NCBI RefSeq assembly: GCF_003344965.1
Contig: NZ_CP031194.1
Location: 434,001-498,000, forward strand
DNA length: 64,000 bases
Reading direction: 5' to 3'
Origin: Streptomyces paludis
GTDB taxonomy: Bacteria; Actinomycetota; Actinomycetes; Streptomycetales; Streptomycetaceae
A program made the translations under genes and the position numbers. The first letter of the stretch is position 1, and every line of letters begins with the position of its first letter. The notes beneath the pieces were generated by a model, which saw only the letters and a list, made by a program, of their open reading frames with translations, did no database searches and was not told the origin of the DNA. Below, piece after piece: positions 28,049 to 37,937 of the stretch.

Positions 28049-28609
28049 CTACGGACCCCACACAGGCCCTTGGCCCGCCCACGGCGCCCGCGCCGCCGTC
28101 CGCAGCACTTTGGCGCGCCGCCGGCCCGTCAGCCGGTCGGGGTAGACCAGGCCCGCCAGATGGTCGCTCTCGTGCTGGAGGCAGCGCGCGAAGAAGCCGG
28201 TCCCCTCCACCCGTACGGGCGCGCCGTCCCGGGTGACGCCCTCCACCACCGCGTGATCGGCCCGCTCGGTGCCCGCCTCGATGCCCGGCAGCGACAGACA
28301 GCCCTCCGGGCCGCGCAGCACGATGCCGTCCGTCACGGCCGGCGCCGGGTTGACGACATGTCCGAGGTGGCGGAGGTCCTCGTCGTCCGGGCAGTCGTAC
28401 ACGAACACCCGCAGCGGCACCCCGATCTGATTGGCCGCGAGGCCGACACCCCCGGCGGCGTACATCGTCGCGTACAGGTCCTCGATCAGTTCCGCGAGGG
28501 CGGGACCGAAGTCGGTGACGGGCTCACAAGGGGTGTGCAGAACGGAATCTCCGAGCTTTCTGATGGCTCGTACCCGCCCGGAACTGCCGGGGATCGAACG
28601 GTTTCGCAT
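28049..28609 (-). CDS. def: Peptide deformylase
   Basis: 186 aa. It removes the N-formyl group from nascent proteins using a bound divalent metal. All three family motifs are intact: GVGLAANQIG (about 50-59), EGCLSLPG (about 103-110) and QHESDHLAG (about 144-152), giving the Cys-His-His metal ligands and catalytic Glu. Streptomyces normally has several def paralogues and this is one of them. The start at ATG 28609 is inferred; a GTG seven codons earlier is possible because neither has a strong ribosome site. It is divergent from murT. Confidence 0.92.
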   Translation of the reverse strand: MRNRSIPGSSGRVRAIRKLGDSVLHTPCEPVTDFGPALAELIEDLYATMYAAGGVGLAANQIGVPLRVFVYDCPDDEDLRHLGHVVNPAPAVTDGIVLRGPEGCLSLPGIEAGTERADHAVVEGVTRDGAPVRVEGTGFFARCLQHESDHLAGLVYPDRLTGRRRAKVLRTAARAPWAGQGPVWGP

Positions 28610-28724
28610 ACCGCTCAGGGTACGGTCCACACCAACCCTCGCCTTGTGCCCGGTGCCGCGGTTCGGGCCCCTGGCCGGATCTCGATAGGCTGACCCACGG
28701 ACCGACGCAAGGAGGATCAAGGCG

Positions 28725-29963
28725 ATGTCAGGCAACACGGACCCGCTGTCCCCGCGGGCCAAGCTGGCCGTGACGGCGGGCAAGGCCGCGGCGGCGGTGT
28801 CGCGCGCCGCTGGGCGCGGCAGCGGATCGGTGATCGGCGGGAAGGTGGCGCTCCGGCTCGACCCCGATCTACTGGGGCGGCTGGCGCAGCATCTCGACGT
28901 CATCCTCGTGTCGGCGACCAACGGGAAGACCACCACCACACGGCTGATCGCCGAGGCCCTGGGCGCCGCGGGACCCGTCGTGTCGAACGCGCTCGGCGCC
29001 AACATGCCGGCCGGGATCACCTCGGCCCTGGCGGGCGGCACCGACGCCAAGTACGGCGTGATCGAGGTCGACGAGAAGTATCTCGCCGGGGTGGCGCGCG
29101 ACACGACGCCCAAGGCGATCGCGCTGCTCAACCTCTCCCGCGACCAGCTCGACCGCGCCGCGGAGACCCGGATGCTCGCGGAGAAGTGGCGCGAGGGGCT
29201 GGCGGGCACGAAGGCCGTCGTCATCGCGAACGCGGACGACCCGCTGATCGTCTGGGCCGCGTCCTCCTCGCCCAACGTGGTGTGGGTCGCGGCCGGCCAG
29301 GAGTGGAAGGACGACGCCTGGTCCTGCCCGTCCTGCGGTGGTGTGATGCAGCGCCCGGGCGACGACTGGTTCTGCGGTGAGTGCGGCTTTCGCCGGCCGC
29401 CGCCGAGCTGGGCGCTCCACGGCGACCATGTCCTGGACCCGCACGGTTCGGCCTGGCCGATCCACCTCCAGCTGCCGGGCCGCGCCAACAAGGCGAACGC
29501 GGCGACGTCCGCCGCCGTCGTGGCGACGTTCGGGGTGCCCCCGCAGGTGGCGCTGGAGCGGATGTACCGGGTGCAGGCGGTGGCCGGGCGGTACGACGTG
29601 GTGTCGTTCCTCGGCCGCGATCTGCGGCTGCTGCTCGCGAAGAACCCCGCGGGCTGGCTGGAGACGTTCTCGCTCATCGACCCGCCGCCGACCCCGGTGA
29701 TCCTCGCGGTCAACGCCCGGGGCGCGGACGGTACGGACACCTCGTGGCTGTGGGACGTCGACTACACCCGGCTGGCGGGCCACCCGATCTTCGTGATCGG
29801 CGACCGCAAGCTGGACCTCGCCGTCCGCCTCGAAGTGGCCGGTCTGGACTTCCGGGTCTGCGAGACGGCCGACGAGGCCGTGCAGCTGGCGCCGCCCGGA
29901 CGGATCGAGGCGATCGCCAACTACACGTCGTTCCAGGATCTGCGCAAGCGAGTGGGCAACTGA
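28725..29963 (+). CDS. murT: MurT, lipid II isoglutaminyl synthase Mur-ligase-like subunit
   Basis: 412 aa. The P-loop ATNGKTTTTR (about residues 63-72) and Mur ligase central domain are followed by a four-cysteine zinc ribbon (CPSCGG...CGECG, about 204-224) and a C-terminal DUF1727 domain (about 310-410). With GatD it amidates the alpha-carboxyl of D-Glu in lipid II, needed for efficient cross-linking. An AGGAGGATCAAGGCG leader precedes ATG. It is followed 49 nt later by gatD in one operon, as in other Gram-positive bacteria. Confidence 0.95.
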   Translation: MSGNTDPLSPRAKLAVTAGKAAAAVSRAAGRGSGSVIGGKVALRLDPDLLGRLAQHLDVILVSATNGKTTTTRLIAEALGAAGPVVSNALGANMPAGITSALAGGTDAKYGVIEVDEKYLAGVARDTTPKAIALLNLSRDQLDRAAETRMLAEKWREGLAGTKAVVIANADDPLIVWAASSSPNVVWVAAGQEWKDDAWSCPSCGGVMQRPGDDWFCGECGFRRPPPSWALHGDHVLDPHGSAWPIHLQLPGRANKANAATSAAVVATFGVPPQVALERMYRVQAVAGRYDVVSFLGRDLRLLLAKNPAGWLETFSLIDPPPTPVILAVNARGADGTDTSWLWDVDYTRLAGHPIFVIGDRKLDLAVRLEVAGLDFRVCETADEAVQLAPPGRIEAIANYTSFQDLRKRVGN

Positions 29964-30012
29964 GACCGTGCCGGAGAACTGGACCCCTCGGACCTCTGGA
30001 GGACGAGCGAGA

Positions 30013-30741
30013 ATGAGTGACAACAGCCTGCGGCTGGTGTGGATCTACCCCGACCTGCTGAGCACGTACGGCGACCAGGGAAACGCCCTGGTCGTGGAGC
30101 GCCGCGCCCGGCAGCGCGGTCTGGGTGTCACCCGGGTGGACGTACGGAGCGACCAGCCGGTGCCGACGTCCGGCGACATCTATCTGATCGGCGGCGGTGA
30201 GGACCGGCCGCAGCGGCTCGCGGCGGAGCGGCTGCGCCGGGACGGCGGGCTCAGCCGGGCCGTCGCCAACGGCGCGATCGTGTTCTCGGTCTGCGCGGGC
30301 TACCAGATCCTGGGCCACGAGTTCATCAACGACCTGGGTGAGCGCGAGGCCGGTCTCGGGCTGCTCGACGTGGTCTCGACCCGCGGCGAGGGCGCGCGGT
30401 GTGTCGGTGACGTACTGGCCGACATCGACCCGCAGTTGAACCTGCCGCAGCTCACCGGGTTCGAGAACCACCAGGGCATCACGCATCTGGGCCCGACGGC
30501 CCGCGCGTTCGCCCGGACCCGGCTCGGCCGGGGCAACGGCACGGGCGACGGCACGGAGGGCGCGTACAACGGCACCGTCTTCGGCACGTACATGCACGGT
30601 CCCGTGATGGCGCGCAACCCGCAGATCGCGGACCTGCTGCTGAAGCTGGCGCTGGACGTCAACGCGCTGCCGCCGACCGACGACCGGTGGTACGAGGCGC
30701 TGCGCGCCGAGCGCGTCGCCGCGGCGACCCAGCCGGCCTGA
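30013..30741 (+). CDS. gatD: GatD, lipid II isoglutaminyl synthase glutaminase subunit
   Basis: 242 aa from ATG 30013, with GGAGG upstream. It is a class I-like glutamine amidotransferase (CobB/CobQ type) that releases ammonia for MurT. The nucleophile is Cys94 in FSVCAGYQILG and the histidine is His195 in GTYMHGPV; these positions fit characterised GatD proteins. It lacks a synthetase domain, which MurT supplies. It lies directly downstream of murT. Confidence 0.95.
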   Translation: MSDNSLRLVWIYPDLLSTYGDQGNALVVERRARQRGLGVTRVDVRSDQPVPTSGDIYLIGGGEDRPQRLAAERLRRDGGLSRAVANGAIVFSVCAGYQILGHEFINDLGEREAGLGLLDVVSTRGEGARCVGDVLADIDPQLNLPQLTGFENHQGITHLGPTARAFARTRLGRGNGTGDGTEGAYNGTVFGTYMHGPVMARNPQIADLLLKLALDVNALPPTDDRWYEALRAERVAAATQPA

Positions 30742-30750
30742 CGCACACGC

Positions 30751-30805
30751 CCCGGCCGGCCCGACGCGGCACGTACACGCGTCCCGGCCGGCCCGGCGCG
30801 GCACG
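30751..30805. repeat. 23-nt direct repeat, two copies
   Basis: The sequence at 30751-30773 recurs at 30783-30805 with one mismatch, a 32-nt period. It lies in the 235-nt gap between gatD and the phosphofructokinase gene. The CCGGCCGG cores are self-complementary, so the copies can fold into hairpins and may terminate gatD transcription. Confidence 0.6.
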
Positions 30806-30976
30806 CGAATCGTGCACGTCAGAGCGGGGGTGTGACCGTCGGAGCGGGTTTCGTGACGGGTGTCCAGCAGTCGGACGCCGGGTTCGGCCGGAGCGCCGCC
30901 CGCCGGTAGGGTGGCGGCGATCTGGCCGGACGACGGTGTCCGGCCGTCGGCCCCCGTTGCAAAGGTAATCCGGGCT

Positions 30977-32002
30977 ATGCGAATTGGTGTGCTCACCTCA
31001 GGCGGCGACTGTCCCGGCCTCAACGCCGTGATCAGGTCCGTCGTGCACCGGGCCGTCGTCGACCACGGCGACGAGGTGATCGGCTTCCACGACGGCTGGA
31101 AGGGCCTCCTGGAGTGCGACTACCGCAAGCTGGACCTGGACGCCGTCGCCGGCATCCTGGCCCGCGGCGGCACCATTCTGGGCTCCTCCCGGGTACAGCC
31201 CGCGCATCTGCGCGACGGTGTGGAGCGGGCCCGGGGCCATGTCGCGGACCTGGGACTCGACGCGATCATCCCGATCGGCGGCGAGGGCACCCTCAAGGCC
31301 GCCCATCTGCTCTCCGAGGCCGGGCTGCCCATCGTGGGCGTCCCGAAGACCATCGACAACGACATCGCCTCGACCGATGTCACCTTCGGCTTCGACACGG
31401 CCGTCGGGGTCGCCACCGACGCGCTGGACCGGCTGAAGACCACCGCCGAGTCCCACCAGCGGGTGCTGATCGTCGAGGTCATGGGCCGGCACACCGGCTG
31501 GATCGCGCTGCACTCCGGCATGGCGGCCGGTGCCCACGCGATCGTGGTGCCCGAGCGGCCCTTCGACATGGACGAGCTGACCGAGCTGGTCGGCCGACGC
31601 TTCTCGGCGGGCAAGCGGTTCGCGATCGTGGTGGTCGCGGAGGGCGCGAAGCCGCGCGAGGGCTCGATGGAGTTCGACGTGGGCGGCACGGACGTGTACG
31701 GCCACGAGCGCTTCGCGGGTGTGGCGCGGCAGCTCTCCATCGAGCTGGAGGAGCGGCTCGGCAAGGAGGCCAGGCCGGTGATACTCGGCCATGTCCAGCG
31801 CGGTGGCACCCCCACGGCGTACGACCGGGTCCTCGCCACCCGCTTCGGCTGGCACGCGGTCGAGGCCGCCCACCGCGGCGAGTTCGGCATGCTGACGGCG
31901 CTGCGCGGCACGGACATCGTGATGGTCCCGCTGGGCTCGGCCGTGGAGACGCTCAAGACGGTACCGGCGGAGCGCTACGCCGAGGCGGAGTGCGTGCTCT
32001 GA
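30977..32002 (+). CDS. pfkA: 6-phosphofructokinase
   Basis: 341 aa. It phosphorylates fructose 6-phosphate. The N-terminus MRIGVLTSGGDCPGLNA and the motifs GGEGT (101-105), PKTIDNDI (123-130) and MGRHTGW are those of the actinobacterial long-chain group. Gly104 favours ATP, while Lys124 in PKTIDND is typical of the pyrophosphate-type enzymes, and the usual Asp103 is Glu. Characterised Streptomyces members of this mixed group use ATP, so that is the likely donor. It is monocistronic, followed by a strong terminator. Confidence 0.93.
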   Translation: MRIGVLTSGGDCPGLNAVIRSVVHRAVVDHGDEVIGFHDGWKGLLECDYRKLDLDAVAGILARGGTILGSSRVQPAHLRDGVERARGHVADLGLDAIIPIGGEGTLKAAHLLSEAGLPIVGVPKTIDNDIASTDVTFGFDTAVGVATDALDRLKTTAESHQRVLIVEVMGRHTGWIALHSGMAAGAHAIVVPERPFDMDELTELVGRRFSAGKRFAIVVVAEGAKPREGSMEFDVGGTDVYGHERFAGVARQLSIELEERLGKEARPVILGHVQRGGTPTAYDRVLATRFGWHAVEAAHRGEFGMLTALRGTDIVMVPLGSAVETLKTVPAERYAEAECVL

Positions 32003-32019
32003 TCCCGGACCTTCCGTCC

Positions 32020-32055
32020 ATCCGCCCCCGGTCGCGAGCGCGGCCGGGGGCGGAT
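32020..32055 (+). terminator. Terminator of pfkA
   Basis: ATCCGCCCCCGG (32020-32031) pairs perfectly with CCGGGGGCGGAT (32044-32055), a 12-bp stem with a 12-nt loop, 18 nt after the pfkA stop. Confidence 0.8.
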
Positions 32056-32144
32056 CTACTCTGGTGCGGCAAGGTGTGGACAACCGGCGCGAATCGGGCC
32101 GGGCCGTCCCGCCGACGTCCCCACAGCGCTTCGGGAGTACACGG

Positions 32145-33116
32145 ATGGATCACGGCGGGCACGGCGGCGGCATGACCATGGATCTGCCGCCGTTCACGCT
32201 GGGGCGGGGGCTCGCGTACTCTCCCGACCTCTTCTTCCTCGTCGGCTGTGTGCTGGCGCTCGCGCTGTACGGCTGGGGTGTGGTGCGGCTGCGCCGGCGC
32301 GGGGACGCGTGGCCGGTGGGGCGGACCGTCGCCTTCGTCCTCGGGGTGCTGACCGTGGCGCTGATGATGTGCACCGCGCTCAACGACTACGGCATGGTCA
32401 TGTTCAGTGTGCACATGGTCCAGCACATGGTGATCAGCATGGTCTCCCCCATCCTGGTGCTGCTCGGCGCGCCGGTGACACTGGCACTGCGGGCGCTGCC
32501 GGTGGCGGGCCGGGACGCCGCCGGGCGCTCCCGCAAGGGTCTCCGTGAGCTGCTGCTCGCGCTGCTGCACAGCCGCTACCTGCGGATCGTCACGCACCCC
32601 GCCTTCACACTCCCGCTCTTCATCGCGAGCCTGTACGGGCTGTACTTCACCCCCATCTTCGACTTCCTGATGGGCTCGCGGGCCGGGCACATCGCGATGA
32701 TGGTGCACTTCCTCGCGGTCGGCCTGGTGTTCTTCTGGCCGATCATGGGGGTGGACCCGGGGCCGCACCGGCCGGGCTATGTGATGCGGATGCTGGAGCT
32801 GTTCGCGGGGATGCCGTTCCACGCCTTCTTCGGTATCGCGCTGATGATGGCGAGCGAGCCGATGGTCGCCGCGTACCGCGATCCGCCGTCCTCGCTGGGG
32901 ATCGACGCGCTGACCGACCAGAACGCGGCGGGCGGGATCGCGTGGGCGTTCAGCGAGATCCCGTCCGTACTGGTCCTGGTCGCGCTCGTCCACCAGTGGT
33001 ACCGCTCGGAGCAGCGGCAGGCGAAGCGCTCGGACCGGGCGGCGGACCGGGACGGCGACAAGGAGCTGGCGGAGTACAACGCCTATCTGGCCTCGCTCCA
33101 GGCCCGGGGGCGGTAG
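32145..33116 (+). CDS. CtaG/caa3-type cytochrome c oxidase assembly-like membrane protein
   Basis: 323 aa with about seven hydrophobic segments. ATG 32145 has GGGAG 8 nt upstream. A His/Gly/Met-rich N-terminus (MDHGGHGGGMTM) could bind copper. Conserved histidines lie in membrane context: VHMVQHMVIS, MVHFLAVG and FHAFFGIALM, the pattern of the CtaG_2 (caa3_CtaG) family. The family is linked to copper delivery or assembly of cytochrome oxidase. A 52-aa membrane protein gene follows. Confidence 0.88.
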   Translation: MDHGGHGGGMTMDLPPFTLGRGLAYSPDLFFLVGCVLALALYGWGVVRLRRRGDAWPVGRTVAFVLGVLTVALMMCTALNDYGMVMFSVHMVQHMVISMVSPILVLLGAPVTLALRALPVAGRDAAGRSRKGLRELLLALLHSRYLRIVTHPAFTLPLFIASLYGLYFTPIFDFLMGSRAGHIAMMVHFLAVGLVFFWPIMGVDPGPHRPGYVMRMLELFAGMPFHAFFGIALMMASEPMVAAYRDPPSSLGIDALTDQNAAGGIAWAFSEIPSVLVLVALVHQWYRSEQRQAKRSDRAADRDGDKELAEYNAYLASLQARGR

Positions 33117-33177
33117 CGCGAACCGTGTGTCCCGGGCGACGATGGGTGTCACGGCCCCGGCCCGGAGGAGGACGCGT

Positions 33178-33336
33178 ATGTCCGGATCCACGAAGACGAT
33201 GGGCGTGATGACCGTCGCGGCGCTGGTCGCGGTGACGGGTTACACCGCGGCGCTCGGGAGCAATGGCTGGCTCTGGTTCGGCTGGGTGGTGCTGTGCCTC
33301 ATCACGATCGGCATGGTGGCGGCGCGGGGACACTGA
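33178..33336 (+). CDS. Small membrane protein, 52 aa
   Basis: ATG 33178 is preceded by a very good ribosome site (GGAGGAGG). The protein has two hydrophobic stretches (about 8-25 and 29-46) separated by a short Asn-Gly turn, so it is probably a two-helix hairpin in the membrane. It follows the CtaG-like gene by 61 nt on the same strand and may belong to the same unit. Its function is unknown. Confidence 0.65.
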   Translation: MSGSTKTMGVMTVAALVAVTGYTAALGSNGWLWFGWVVLCLITIGMVAARGH

Positions 33337-33339
33337 GCG

Positions 33340-33373
33340 GTACGGGCCGGCGCCGCGCGGTGCCGGCCCGTAC
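33340..33373. terminator. Bidirectional terminator
   Basis: GTACGGGCCGGC (33340-33351) pairs perfectly with GCCGGCCCGTAC (33362-33373), with a 10-nt loop, starting 3 nt after the stop of the small membrane protein and before the convergent enolase gene. Confidence 0.75.
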
Positions 33374-33435
33374 GCCCGGGGGCCGGCCGCACGGAACAGC
33401 GGGGCGGTGGGTTCCGTACGGCCGGAGATCGTGGG

Positions 33436-35346
<1,911 letters not shown>

Positions 35347-35368
35347 GGAGTCGGGGGAGCTACCGGAC

Positions 35369-35944
35369 TCAGTGGACGCGGGTCTCCGGGCCCACCGCGG
35401 CGAAGCGGAACTCCACCGTGACCGGCAGGGCGTCCAGGTCGAGCGCCCCGCGCAGCCGGGGCAGGCCCTCCGTGTCGAGCCGCGCGCGGACGGCGCCCGT
35501 GTCGGCGCCCTCCTCGACGGTGACGACCAGGACGAGCAGCGGATTCCAGCGCGTCCCGGTGAGGGTGGCCCGCGCGGTCCGGACACCGTCGTACGTGGCG
35601 ACCTCCCCGGCGAAGGGTTCCGTGGCGGTGCGCGCGGCCAGCTCCGTACGGCCGCGGTCGGGGTCCCGTTCCAGGCGCCAGGTACGGGACTTGGGCCGGC
35701 GCGCGAGCTGGGCGGCCAGCCAGCGCAGCGCGAGCAGACCGACGAGGGTCGCGGTGGCGGCCGTCACGTACAGCACCCAGGTGGGCGGGGTGCCGGTGCC
35801 CGGGACAAGGGGCGCGCGCGGTTCGAGGACGGTCAGGCGGCCGGTGTGGGTGGCACAGACGAAGCCGCCCGCGGCGAGCAGGAGGAGACCGAACAGGGCC
35901 AGCAGCGCGCGGTTGAGCCGGGCCGGTCGGTTGAGGCCGGTCAT
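35369..35944 (-). CDS. AmaP-like alkaline shock response membrane anchor protein
   Basis: 191 aa. Two membrane segments (about residues 11-30 and 55-76) with a short loop precede a cytoplasmic C-terminal domain of the Asp23-like type (about 95-190). In Staphylococcus AmaP anchors Asp23 at the membrane. It overlaps the upstream gene by 4 nt and has AGGAG 6 nt before ATG. It is the last gene of a five-gene minus-strand operon with two Asp23/Gls24 proteins, so a role in envelope stress or membrane organisation is likely. Confidence 0.8.
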   Translation of the reverse strand: MTGLNRPARLNRALLALFGLLLLAAGGFVCATHTGRLTVLEPRAPLVPGTGTPPTWVLYVTAATATLVGLLALRWLAAQLARRPKSRTWRLERDPDRGRTELAARTATEPFAGEVATYDGVRTARATLTGTRWNPLLVLVVTVEEGADTGAVRARLDTEGLPRLRGALDLDALPVTVEFRFAAVGPETRVH

Positions 35945-36477
35945 GACGTGCTCCTGGTGGTGCGGAGGGTGACCTTCACGGTGGGGCGGTCGGCCGGGTC
36001 GATTCGGTCGAGGCGCTGTTCGAGGGCGGTACGGACGGCGTCGGCGAGCCCTTCGGTGTTCGTACGGTCGGTTCTCACCCGGGCCGCGATCCGGCGGCGG
36101 CGCAGTGTCACCCTGACCCGGCTCACCCCGTCGACCCCGGCGGCGGCGGTCCGGAGTGTGCCGCGCAGTCCGCGCCGGGCCGCGCCGGCGTCCTGGGTGC
36201 CGGGCGCACCGGCCAGCGGCAGGACGGTCGGCCTGCCGGGGAGCACCGCGGCCCCCACCATGAGCAGCCCGGCCAGGGCCGTGACCGCGCCCGCGACGGC
36301 GGGTGCCGGATCGGTCCAGCGGGTGGCGTGGAGCGCGTCGGCGACGGAGTGGTAGCTGATCCACTCGGGCCGTCCGGCGATCATCTGGACGGCGACGACG
36401 GCGACGACCGTACAGCCGGCGAGCAGCGCCAGCGCGGTCAGCGCGGCGGGCAGGGCGCGGCGCGGGCGGCGCTTCAC
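35941..36477 (-). CDS. DUF6286-type membrane protein of the Asp23 operon
   Basis: 178 aa. Two hydrophobic segments (about 10-32 and 58-80) precede a basic cytoplasmic domain (about 100-178) with RVRVTLRRRRIAARVRTD, similar in outline to Asp23-associated anchors. It shares 4-nt overlaps with both neighbours, indicating translational coupling. The function is unknown beyond association with the alkaline-shock cluster. Confidence 0.72.
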   Translation of the reverse strand: MKRRPRRALPAALTALALLAGCTVVAVVAVQMIAGRPEWISYHSVADALHATRWTDPAPAVAGAVTALAGLLMVGAAVLPGRPTVLPLAGAPGTQDAGAARRGLRGTLRTAAAGVDGVSRVRVTLRRRRIAARVRTDRTNTEGLADAVRTALEQRLDRIDPADRPTVKVTLRTTRSTS

Positions 36478-36893
36478 CGGACCCTCCCGGCGTCGGCGAT
36501 GTCGCTGTGCAGCGCGGTGACGGTGATGTCCACGCGGGACACCGTCAGTCCGGTGAACTCACCGACCCGCTCGATGAGATGGGCGCGCGCGGCCTCGGTC
36601 GTACCGGCCACGGAGGCCGGGTAGACCACCGAGAGCCGGACGTCGAGCGAGGCGACGCCGCCCTTGACGCGTGCGCTGACGGTGGCGGCGCGGCCGGGCT
36701 TCCGGGCGCCGGACGCAACGGACGTGCCGGATCCGCCCGTGGCGCCGGATGTGCCCGTACCGCCTGCCCCCGCGGCCCCGCCCGTCCCGTCGACCTCGGT
36801 GACCGCGTGGGCGGCGAGCCGTTCGACCGCGTGCGCGGCGATGGTGGTCACGCCGCGCTCCCCCGCGTGCGGGGGCGTCATGGTGGTGGTCAT
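36474..36893 (-). CDS. Asp23/Gls24 family protein
   Basis: 139 aa. It has the Asp23 opening GVTTIAAHAVERLAAHAVTEV (about 14-34), a low-complexity Gly/Thr/Ser insert (about 36-63) and the second half VDVRLSVVYPASVAGTTEAARAHLIERVGEFTGLTVSRVDITV-like segment. Such proteins are abundant cytoplasmic stress proteins tethered to the membrane by AmaP. The gene overlaps the next one by 4 nt and starts 5 nt after the stop of a 58-aa membrane gene. Confidence 0.85.
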   Translation of the reverse strand: MTTTMTPPHAGERGVTTIAAHAVERLAAHAVTEVDGTGGAAGAGGTGTSGATGGSGTSVASGARKPGRAATVSARVKGGVASLDVRLSVVYPASVAGTTEAARAHLIERVGEFTGLTVSRVDITVTALHSDIADAGRVR

Positions 36894-36898
36894 CGCGA

Positions 36899-37075
36899 TC
36901 AGCCCCTGTCGCGGCCGACGAGCTGGGCGAGGTCGATCCGGCCGTCGAGGTGGAGTCCGACGAGCAGTCCGAGGAAGCCGAGGACGAGGACGGTGAGGAA
37001 GGCGCCGAACCCGCCGAACGCCGCGGCGAGTCCGAGGACCAGACCGGTCAGCAGGCCGGTGTGGGAACTGCTCAT
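36899..37075 (-). CDS. 58-aa DUF2273-like small membrane protein in the Asp23 operon
   Basis: ATG 37075 to TGA 36899. The sequence begins MSSSHTGLLTGLVLGLAAAF and contains two hydrophobic glycine-rich stretches (about 8-25 and 26-42), then LDGRIDLAQLVGRDRG. The position between two Asp23 genes and the small, Gly-rich hydrophobic nature match the DUF2273 proteins found in alkaline-shock operons. GGAGAAG lies about 5 nt before the start. It is short and easily missed. Confidence 0.75.
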   Translation of the reverse strand: MSSSHTGLLTGLVLGLAAAFGGFGAFLTVLVLGFLGLLVGLHLDGRIDLAQLVGRDRG

Positions 37076-37158
37076 AAAGACTTCTCCAGGGTGAGGGGGT
37101 CGATCGGTCGGTCCGGTGGCGGCGGCGGGACGGAGCGTCGGGTGCGTACGGAGTGCGT

Positions 37159-37647
37159 TCAGCGCACGCGGCCGGCGTCGGTCCGGTCGTCGCTCTCGTC
37201 GTCGCCCGGGATGTGCACGTCGCTGACGTTGATGTTGACCTCGACGACCTCCAGGCCCGTCATCTGCTCGACCGCGTCGATCACATTGCGCCGGACGGCG
37301 CGGGCCAGGTCGGCGATCGAGACGCCGTACTCGACGAGGATCTGGAGGTCCACGGCCGCCTGGCGCTCGCCGACCTCGACCGAGACGCCCTGGCCGACGC
37401 TCGCGGAGGCGCCGGGGATGCGCTCGCGGAGCGCGCCGAAGGCCCGTACGGCGCCGCCGCCCAGCGCGTACACACCGGTCACTTCGCGGGCGGCGAGACC
37501 GGCGATCTTCTGGACGACGGTGTCCGCGATCGTGGTCGTGCCCTTCTCGGAGACCAGCGGGCTGCTGCTGGAGGTGGTGGCGGTGTTGTTGGTGGTGTCG
37601 TTGGTGTGCGCGGGGGCCTTGCTGTCGGTGGTGACGGCGTTCGCCAT
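37159..37647 (-). CDS. Asp23/Gls24 family envelope stress protein
   Basis: 162 aa from ATG 37647, with GAGGAG 7 nt upstream. A Thr/Asn/Ser-rich disordered N-terminus (1-35) precedes the Asp23 domain: GTTTIADTVVQKIAGLAAREVTGVYALGG (about 38-66), then VEVGERQAAVDLQILVEYG and VEEVNINV-type strands. It ends with an acidic tail. First gene of the five-gene alkaline-shock operon (37647 down to 35369). Confidence 0.9.
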   Translation of the reverse strand: MANAVTTDSKAPAHTNDTTNNTATTSSSSPLVSEKGTTTIADTVVQKIAGLAAREVTGVYALGGGAVRAFGALRERIPGASASVGQGVSVEVGERQAAVDLQILVEYGVSIADLARAVRRNVIDAVEQMTGLEVVEVNINVSDVHIPGDDESDDRTDAGRVR

Positions 37648-37937
37648 GGTGTGCTCCTCGGTCCGTTCGGTGGGCGCCGGGCGCCCCTGCGGTGTGCGGT
37701 GTGCCGCGTTACGGTGCGGGAGTTCGCGGTTCCCCGCTCGCTCCCACACCTGATTGACCCTGTGCCCGACGGATCGTCACGCACGAATAAATGTGACCTG
37801 CATCACATGACATGAAGGTGTCGGCCGCACTCCGCTCTCCGCGAACGGCAGGTTCCCATGTCCCCGCCGCTGAGAGCGGATTCGCCGACGGCGGAAGGCC
37901 CTGGGCCCGGGAGCACCGCGCGCCTAGCGTCGCCCGT

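Noticed and set aside
30751..30805. Possible CRISPR or attachment-site repeat
   Set aside because: Only two copies with a short period and no further units or integrase gene; it is a simple GC-rich direct repeat.
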